Assembly (NCBI GenBank): GCA_025141835.1
Contig: CP081102.1
Location: 3,286,001 to 3,350,000, forward strand
DNA length: 64,000 nt
Reading direction: 5' to 3'
DNA from: Rhodobacteraceae bacterium M385
GTDB taxonomy: Bacteria > Pseudomonadota > Alphaproteobacteria > Rhodobacterales > Rhodobacteraceae
This document shows, piece after piece, positions 59,202 through 64,000 of the stretch (positions within the stretch are counted from its first letter, which is position 1; each line of letters begins with the position of its first letter). The notes below the pieces were generated by a model. That model searched no databases. It was given only the letters and a program-made list of their open reading frames with translations, and was not told the DNA's origin. Position numbers and translations under genes: made by a program.

Positions 59202-60179
59202 ATGGATTTCATGACCATCCTGCAATTGCTCGACAGCACGGTGCGCCTTGCGACACCGCTTCTGCTGGCCTGCCTCGCCGGGCTGTTTTCCGAACGGGCC
59301 GGGATTTTCGATATCGGGCTGGAAGGCAAGATGCTGGCGGCCGCGTTTTTCTCGGCAGCGATTGCCTTCACAACGGGCAATGTTTGGATCGGCCTAGGGG
59401 CGGGGATTTTGGCGTCCATTGCCCTCTCTCTCCTGCACGGGCTGGCGTCGATCACCTTCCGGGGAAACCAACTGATCTCTGGTGTGGCGCTAAACTTCCT
59501 CGCCAGCGGGCTTACCGTGGTAATCGCGCAAACCTGGTTTTCCCAAGGCGGACGCACACCACCTCTGACCGGGGCCTCCCGTTTCAACGAGGTCGTTCTA
59601 CCGGGCGCCGCATCGCGCATCCGTGACATCGCCGAGTTGGGGCCTTTGGGGCAAATCTACTCCGAGCTGATCTCCGGCCATTCAATCTTGGTCTACATCT
59701 CGCTGCTTATCGTGCCCCTTTCTTGGTGGGTTCTCTATCGGACCCGGTTCGGACTGCGCCTGCGTGCTGTGGGCGAAAACCCGGGCGCAGTGGATACGGC
59801 AGGCATCTCCGTGGTCGCCCTGCGCTATGCAGCCGTCGTGATCTGCGGCGTACTGTGCGGCTTGGCTGGGGCCTATCTGGCAACAGGCCTATCCGCAGGC
59901 TTCGTGAAAGAGATGAGCGCTGGCCGCGGCTTCATCGCCCTCGCCGCCCTGATCTTCGCCAAATGGCGCCCTTGGTACGCCCTATACGCCTGCTTGCTGT
60001 TTGGTCTCCTCGATGCCGTTGGCAACCGGTTCCAGAATATCGAGATCTTCTCGATCACCGTGCCGGTTCAATTCATGCAGGCGCTACCCTACATCCTTAC
60101 GGTCGTGATCCTCGCAGGCTTCGTCGGCCGCGCCATCCCGCCCCGTGCGGGGGGGGAGCCCTACGTCAAAGAACGCTAG
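59202..60179 (+). CDS. Nucleoside ABC transporter permease (second)
   Basis: A 325-residue permease of the NupQ/YufQ type. It begins MDFMTILQLLDSTVRLATPL and has the signature FSERAGIFDIGLEGKMLAAA near residue 35, GNQLISGVALNFLASGLTVV, and the EAA-like GLRLRAVGENPGAVDTAGIS. With the BMP protein, ATPase and first permease it completes a purine-nucleoside importer. A stem-loop and a copy of the dispersed intergenic element follow the stop. Confidence 0.93.
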   Translation: MDFMTILQLLDSTVRLATPLLLACLAGLFSERAGIFDIGLEGKMLAAAFFSAAIAFTTGNVWIGLGAGILASIALSLLHGLASITFRGNQLISGVALNFLASGLTVVIAQTWFSQGGRTPPLTGASRFNEVVLPGAASRIRDIAELGPLGQIYSELISGHSILVYISLLIVPLSWWVLYRTRFGLRLRAVGENPGAVDTAGISVVALRYAAVVICGVLCGLAGAYLATGLSAGFVKEMSAGRGFIALAALIFAKWRPWYALYACLLFGLLDAVGNRFQNIEIFSITVPVQFMQALPYILTVVILAGFVGRAIPPRAGGEPYVKER

Positions 60180-60187
60180 TTCGCGCA

Positions 60188-60214
60188 GGGCGCTTCATAA
60201 TAGCTGTAGCGCCC
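60188..60214 (+). terminator. Possible terminator of the nucleoside transporter operon
   Basis: GGGCGCT and AGCGCCC form a perfect 7-bp stem around a 13-base loop, eight bases after the permease stop. GATTTT lies seven bases further on, so the T-tract is displaced and efficiency is uncertain. Confidence 0.45.
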
Positions 60215-60227
60215 GCGGCTGATTTTG

Positions 60228-60258
60228 GGATTGAGTTGTATTTGCCAAGATGAAGGAG
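60228..60258 (+). repeat. Dispersed 31-bp intergenic element, copy B
   Basis: Identical over 31 bases to the minus strand of 4600-4630. It lies about 50 bases after the second permease stop, in the same orientation, and ends in GATGAAGGAG directly before a small reading frame at 60265. Confidence 0.8.
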
Positions 60259-60264
60259 GGAGGC

Positions 60265-60408
60265 GTGCCTGACTTTGCGCGCTGCACCAAGCTCCACCCC
60301 GGCCCCGGCTCTACCGGATTGGCTACCGGCATGTCCGAGGTCCGAGGCTTCACCTTGGACGCCGCTTCACTCTCCAGCTATCGGCGCATCGCCACTCTGG
60401 CTCGTTAA
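60265..60408 (+). CDS. Possible small protein (47 aa)
   Basis: A GTG-initiated frame of 47 codons directly behind AAGGAGGGAGG, a strong ribosome-binding site supplied by the dispersed intergenic element. The product would be MPDFARCTKLHPGPGSTGLA and 27 more residues, with no hydrophobic segment and no family I recognise. A good Shine-Dalgarno and position are the only support. It occupies the middle of the 395-base gap between the nucleoside operon and the minus-strand operon; otherwise that gap holds the stem-loop and the two repeat copies. Confidence 0.25.
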   Translation: MPDFARCTKLHPGPGSTGLATGMSEVRGFTLDAASLSSYRRIATLAR

Positions 60409-60475
60409 GGTTAACATTGAGTTGACCCGCCCTAAAGAAATGCGTTGCCGTGAGATAGAAACACAGCACCCGCTG

Positions 60476-60547
60476 CTCCCTTCATCTTGGCAAATACACC
60501 TCCGGGGGTATGCGCATCCCTTGGATGCGCATAGGGGGCTGGCCCCC
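60476..60547 (-). repeat. Dispersed intergenic element, copy D, with two hairpins
   Basis: On the minus strand a GGGGGC-type hairpin (60534-60547) and a perfect 11-bp hairpin (TATGCGCATCC at 60509-60519 with its complement at 60523-60533) lead into CCCCCGGAGG and then TGTATTTGCCAAGATGAAG (60498-60480), the core shared with copies A and B. It lies 28 bases downstream of the aminopropyltransferase-like gene, in the same orientation. Confidence 0.75.
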
Positions 60548-60574
60548 TTCTCCCTTCGCCGTCTGGCGGGTCGG

Positions 60575-62149
60575 TTAACGGAACCAGAATTCCCAGCCGC
60601 GTTGATAGGCGGCCACCAGTGGATGTCCTTGGATCGTATTAACCGGCACGTCTTCCGGTCGCGCTTGATCCACGCCGAAAGCCTGCGCCGCTTGCCACAC
60701 CGCCGCGGTCAGATACCGCAGCCCTTCCGGCAGTTCGGGTGAGCGGTCTGTGGCGGGGAGCGTTTGACCTGCCATCACGAAACCCCAATTACCGAAACTC
60801 GGAAGGTAGGTCTGATACGCCACCGTCTCTAGGGTCTCTCCTGGCGCGATTGGGTTACGTGTGGCCGCTAGGGTGGCTTCCGTGATCCAGAACGCTTCGG
60901 TCGCGAAGGTGGGCGATCCAGCTTGCGTCACTAGCAAGCCGTGGCTCGATAAGCGCTCCGCCAGCATGGCGTAGAACTCGATGGAATAGAGCTTGCTCAG
61001 CGCGATGCTCTTGGGGTCCGGCAGGTCGGCGATAATGACATCAAAGGTGCCTTCCGCCTCTGCAGCCCAGACCCAAGCGTCCGCGTTCACGATCTCGACC
61101 CGCGGATCAGTCAGCGCTCCTTCGTTCAGCGATACCAGATCGGGGTTCGTCGCGAATAGTTCCGTCACGCGGGGATCCAGATCCACCAACGTCACGTGTT
61201 CCACCCCTTCGTGGCGCAGCACCTCTCGGACCGCCATGCCGTCGCCTCCGCCCAGAACCAGCACCCGCCGAGCGTCCGCCACAAGCCCCATCGCCGGGTG
61301 CACCAGCGCCTCGTGGTAGCGATGCTCATCAAGGCTATCGAATTGGATCGAATGATCCAGAAACAAGCGATAGCGCTCGTCAAACCGGGTAATCACGATG
61401 CTTTGGTACGCGGTGGTTTCCGAGAAGATGACCTCGTCCTGGAACAGCCGCGCGTCGACGGCGGACACCATCCGTTCGCTCATCCCAAATGCGAGGAGCG
61501 AAGCGAGGAGGAGCGCGCCCCATGCCCACCACAAGCCCCGCGCCAAGCGGTCCGAGAACAGGTAGAGAGAGAAACCTGCGACCAGTAGGTTGAGGATGCC
61601 GAAGGCAAGCGACGCGCTCATCAGCGGCAGGTTCGGCACGATCAGCAGGGGGAACGCCAAGGACGCAGCCAATGCGCCAATGTAGTCGGCGGTCAGGACG
61701 TTCTCGAACCGGAATTCCGCCGCGCCGATCTCTTTCATCACTCGGCTGATCAGGGGGATTTCCATCCCCGACAGCACCCCTATGGCCACCAACCCTCCAT
61801 AGAGAGGCAACCCGACCGAGCCATAGATCGCGTAGCTGAAAAAAAGCACTGGCCCCAACGCGCCGCCGATGGCCCCCAAGGCGATCTGAGCCCGCACGAA
61901 CGCCGCCAATGCGTCGCCCACAAAGCGCGACGCCCAGGCTCCCACGCCCATGGCACTCAGGAATACGCCGATAACGAAGGAGAATTGGCGGATCGAATCC
62001 CCCAGCAGATAGCTGGATATCGTGGCTGCGATCAGCTCATAGATCAGGCCCGCGACGGCCACGATAAACGTAGCTGCCAGCAGCCATGCAACCTTCGGGG
62101 TCAGCCCGCCGTTGTCCGGCTCGGCCTGCCCCCCTGTGGTCTCGCTCAC
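60575..62149 (-). CDS. Membrane-bound aminopropyltransferase-like protein (spermidine synthase family)
   Basis: A 524-residue protein with an N-terminal membrane domain of about seven helices (residues ~18-225, for example SFVIGVFLSAMGVGAWASRF) and a C-terminal spermidine-synthase-like methyltransferase fold. The SAM-type motif VLVLGGGDGMAVREVLRHEG is near residue 298, then VTLVDLDPRVTELF, and the catalytic-site segment DVIIADLPDPKSI. Classical SpeE carries D-x-x-D-P there. It probably transfers an aminopropyl or similar group at the membrane; substrate unknown. ATG 62149 overlaps the DUF350 stop as ATGA. It is the last gene of the minus-strand operon. Confidence 0.85.
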   Translation of the reverse strand: MSETTGGQAEPDNGGLTPKVAWLLAATFIVAVAGLIYELIAATISSYLLGDSIRQFSFVIGVFLSAMGVGAWASRFVGDALAAFVRAQIALGAIGGALGPVLFFSYAIYGSVGLPLYGGLVAIGVLSGMEIPLISRVMKEIGAAEFRFENVLTADYIGALAASLAFPLLIVPNLPLMSASLAFGILNLLVAGFSLYLFSDRLARGLWWAWGALLLASLLAFGMSERMVSAVDARLFQDEVIFSETTAYQSIVITRFDERYRLFLDHSIQFDSLDEHRYHEALVHPAMGLVADARRVLVLGGGDGMAVREVLRHEGVEHVTLVDLDPRVTELFATNPDLVSLNEGALTDPRVEIVNADAWVWAAEAEGTFDVIIADLPDPKSIALSKLYSIEFYAMLAERLSSHGLLVTQAGSPTFATEAFWITEATLAATRNPIAPGETLETVAYQTYLPSFGNWGFVMAGQTLPATDRSPELPEGLRYLTAAVWQAAQAFGVDQARPEDVPVNTIQGHPLVAAYQRGWEFWFR

Positions 62150-62364
62150 GAAAGAATAACGGCCGCGATGATGATCGCCATCGCCACGAACACCGACCCG
62201 ATCAGGATGGCGAGCGAGGTGTTCTGGTCTTCCTCGATCTCTTTCACGATCGGAAAGGGCGACAAGAATTCGATGATCTTATAAGCGACAAACATCAGCA
62301 GCATGCCGACGACACTGTAGAAGATCATCGAAATGAACTCGGCGAAGATGATTTGGTCAAACAT
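62146..62364 (-). CDS. DUF350 family membrane protein
   Basis: A 72-residue protein with two transmembrane helices (ISMIFYSVVGMLLMFVAYKI and SLAILIGSVFVAMAIIIAAV) separated by an acidic cytoplasmic loop (EFLSPFPIVKEIEEDQN). This is one half of the usual DUF350 duplication. Function is unknown; the family recurs beside polyamine- and glutathionylspermidine-type genes, such as yjfL in Escherichia coli. ATG 62364 has AGGAG upstream. It lies 30 bases after the 59-aa gene and overlaps the next gene by four bases. Confidence 0.85.
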   Translation of the reverse strand: MFDQIIFAEFISMIFYSVVGMLLMFVAYKIIEFLSPFPIVKEIEEDQNTSLAILIGSVFVAMAIIIAAVILS

Positions 62365-62394
62365 GGCGCAGAGGCTCCTGTTGCAAAATGGTGT

Positions 62395-62574
62395 TTACTT
62401 GATCCGACCGAAGGCGAAAAAGCCGCCGCCCGAACCTGTTGATCCTGATCGCACCGAAGGTGCGCTGGCGGTAAGGTCGCGGCTTTCGCGGCCCACGCCA
62501 TAATAGCTAAGGTAGCTGGCCCCAAGAAGCGCGATAACAGCGCCGCCGATGATGATAAGACGAATTGGGGCCAT
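62395..62574 (-). CDS. Small membrane protein (59 aa)
   Basis: A 59-residue protein with one N-terminal transmembrane helix (MAPIRLIIIGGAVIALLGAS), then YLSYYGVGRESRDLTASAPS and a Ser/Gly-rich tail ending FFAFGRIK. I do not recognise the family. ATG 62574 overlaps the DUF4178 stop as TGATG, and the gene fills the gap to DUF350, so it is clearly part of the operon. Its shortness means automatic gene callers may miss it. The Ser/Gly/Phe tail is unusual and may be exposed to the periplasm. Confidence 0.7.
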   Translation of the reverse strand: MAPIRLIIIGGAVIALLGASYLSYYGVGRESRDLTASAPSVRSGSTGSGGGFFAFGRIK

Positions 62575-63854
62575 CAGTCGTCATTCCAGTCAGAGCCGGC
62601 GAACCGGCGTTTCGTGTGCATTGCCCGGCGTCCGGTGACGATCAGCCACCCGATGCCCGCGATGATCGCAAGGCCAAACAGCCAGAAGCCTGTTGGCTTA
62701 CCCTGTGACACGCGCAGCGCCACGGTTCCCAACTCCGGGTTCGATCCCTGGGTCTGCGCCAGCGAGGCCGTGTAGGTGCCTGCCTGCGACGGGCGGAAAC
62801 GGAAGGTGTTGCGGCGGCTACCCTCGGACCAGCTCTCTCCGCCGGAGCGGCCAGAGTAATAGGAAATCGTGCGTTCACCCGCCAAAACAACTTCTCCGTC
62901 GGGGCCGCGAATTTCGGTGCCCAGGGTCGCCCATTGGTTGTTGAACGTGCTCAAGAACTGCACCTGCGCCAACTGCGAGGTGTTGTCGATCTGGAATTCG
63001 AACGACTGCGGCAGGGTGGTGACTTCGTTGTACGGCGTCTCCAGGATCTCGCGACCGCCCGAGAACATGAACACCAAGCCAAGTACGGCGGCCGCAACGG
63101 CTACAAGCCCCAGAACCTTGCGCAAAAGCCCTTCCTCGGGCAGCGGCGTATAGGGCGTGAGCGGATGCACATCGCCCACCGCGCCAAGGGCGGATTCCTC
63201 AAACCCAAGGTCTTTGGCGGTTTCGGCGCGGGGCAGAAGGCGGGTCAATTCGACCTCACGCTCGGTCGGGGATTTGACCAGCGTCAGCATCGCGTCAGGA
63301 CCAAGCAGGTTGATGACCGTATTCTTGTCGCCCAGTTTGGGCACCCAGTTGAATTCGCCTTCCATGAAGTCGATTTCGGCCACGGACATATCAAAGTAGC
63401 GGTACTTCTCACCGTTATAGATGCGCGTTGGCGGCACTTCTGACCGCTCTACCGTTGAAGCGCTCAACCAATGGCCCATGTTGTAGTCACGCACCTTGCG
63501 CGAATAGGTCAGCTGACCCTGATCGACATTCAGCCACAAATAGCCGTGGGTGGGCGAGAATATCTGATGCTCCACCCATTTCCAGACCTGCCCGCCGTAG
63601 CGTTCCACCATGCCGAGGGTGCCGATCACCGTGAACTCTACCCCTTCCAGGGTCAGGGTCTGGCCGATCTGCACGGGGCTGTCGGGATGGTTGCGTTTGC
63701 CGATGTTGTCGACTTCTTTGTAGCCGTCTTGCGTGTCCAGAACCGCGCCGCAATAGCCGCAAACGTGGGACAGAACGCGGCCGCCGCCCAATACGGACAG
63801 GCCCGCCCCGCAAGAAGTGCAATTGACTGATCCCAGCCCCGCCGCGTTTGTCAT
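62574..63854 (-). CDS. DUF4178 domain membrane protein with zinc ribbon
   Basis: A 426-residue protein. It begins with a zinc ribbon (CTSCGAGL and HVCGYCGAVLD), then the DUF4178 domain (GQTLTLEGVEFTVIGTLGMV, YLWLNVDQGQLTYSRKVRD), a transmembrane helix near residue 245 (VLGLVAVAAAVLGLVFMFSG), a beta-rich extracytoplasmic domain (TYTASLAQTQGS) and a final helix with a basic cytoplasmic tail. Domain function is unknown. ATG 63854 overlaps the upstream stop as ATGA, and its stop overlaps the 59-aa gene, giving an uninterrupted coupled operon. Confidence 0.83.
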   Translation of the reverse strand: MTNAAGLGSVNCTSCGAGLSVLGGGRVLSHVCGYCGAVLDTQDGYKEVDNIGKRNHPDSPVQIGQTLTLEGVEFTVIGTLGMVERYGGQVWKWVEHQIFSPTHGYLWLNVDQGQLTYSRKVRDYNMGHWLSASTVERSEVPPTRIYNGEKYRYFDMSVAEIDFMEGEFNWVPKLGDKNTVINLLGPDAMLTLVKSPTEREVELTRLLPRAETAKDLGFEESALGAVGDVHPLTPYTPLPEEGLLRKVLGLVAVAAAVLGLVFMFSGGREILETPYNEVTTLPQSFEFQIDNTSQLAQVQFLSTFNNQWATLGTEIRGPDGEVVLAGERTISYYSGRSGGESWSEGSRRNTFRFRPSQAGTYTASLAQTQGSNPELGTVALRVSQGKPTGFWLFGLAIIAGIGWLIVTGRRAMHTKRRFAGSDWNDD

Positions 63855-64000
63855 GGGCCAGAACTCCCGTCTTGGCGATCCACTTTCAACGTGAACGGAT
63901 CAAGCCACGCGCCGTCATACCACTGGTGGCCGCCCTCCCAGAACTCTCCGGACAAAAGCTGCCCCGATGTCCCCGAGGCGTTGACGAAGAAATGTTCATC
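63851..64000 (-). CDS. C-terminal end of an unknown operon gene, cut by the window edge
   Basis: Only the last 49 codons are present; the frame is open to the edge. The visible residues include FFVNASGTSGQLLSGEFWEG and GHQWYDGAWLDPFTLKVDRQ, an aromatic, Gly-rich beta-type pattern. The stop TGA overlaps the DUF4178 ATG, so this gene belongs to the same operon. I cannot name the family from this fragment. Confidence 0.6.
   Translation of the reverse strand, partial: DEHFFVNASGTSGQLLSGEFWEGGHQWYDGAWLDPFTLKVDRQDGSSGP

Noticed and set aside
60275..60742. A 155-codon open frame on the plus strand
   Set aside because: It runs into the antisense of the aminopropyltransferase-like gene and shows shadow composition. 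The short frame at 60265 in another phase has a better ribosome-binding site.

Overview
The window is chromosomal DNA from a high-GC alphaproteobacterium, most likely a marine Rhodobacterales (Roseobacter-group) bacterium. Grounds: the ihfB-lapA-trpF-trpB order, an RpoH2-type heat-shock sigma factor behind an RpoE-like promoter, a fused-subunit-A Mrp/Pha antiporter operon, candidate CtrA and Irr boxes, a BMP-type nucleoside ABC transporter, and short intergenic elements of a kind common in this order. I cannot name the genus. Nearly everything is housekeeping or metabolic core DNA. I see no insertion sequence, prophage or CRISPR array.

Layout. 0-10 kb: a truncated alpha-hydroxy-acid dehydrogenase, an MFS transporter, rplY with a strong terminator, an exported agmatine-deiminase-like protein, DUF1203, an FkbM-type methyltransferase, pth, DUF2237, then ihfB-lapA-trpF-trpB and a coupled membrane protein on the minus strand, with tRNA-Arg(TCT) behind. 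10-15 kb: a four-gene operon of ATP-grasp, alpha-E, transglutaminase-like protease and the proteasome-like Anbu subunit, the most system-like unit here. 15-19 kb: an RND pump and its adaptor. 19-25 kb: a six-gene Mrp cation/H+ antiporter operon. 25-28 kb: a Gdx-type SMR exporter preceded by a candidate guanidine-II riboswitch, a membrane protein coupled to a D-2-hydroxyacid dehydrogenase, and two secreted proteins. 28-36 kb: M3 peptidase, amino-acid ABC transporter genes, a membrane-anchored MoeB, dut, coaBC, rpoH2. 36-42 kb: cobU-cobC, a GST, comM with a candidate CtrA box, gshB, yraN, rsmI. 42-48 kb: LpoA-like lipoprotein, glnD, murJ. 48-54 kb: a secreted protein, a rhomboid lacking catalytic residues, trpS, a VOC protein, a 66-aa gene behind a candidate CtrA-type promoter, an aminotransferase, a universal stress protein, an Nfu-type scaffold behind an Irr-like box, tsaB, rimI. 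54-60 kb: the BMP/ATPase/permease/permease nucleoside uptake operon interrupted by a LysE exporter. 60-64 kb: a minus-strand operon (unknown C-terminus, DUF4178, a 59-aa membrane protein, DUF350, membrane aminopropyltransferase-like protein) running off the right edge.

How the parts fit. The Anbu operon joins peptide-bond-forming (ATP-grasp) and peptide-cleaving (transglutaminase-like, N-terminal-Thr hydrolase) activities and may be a dedicated peptide-tag or peptide-metabolite system. The DUF4178/DUF350/aminopropyltransferase operon looks like a membrane-linked polyamine-type module of unknown output. Several regulatory sites can be proposed from sequence alone: guanidine-II hairpins before the SMR gene, an RpoE-like promoter before rpoH2, CtrA-like boxes before comM and the 66-aa gene, and an Irr-like box before the Nfu gene. 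All are sequence-level predictions.
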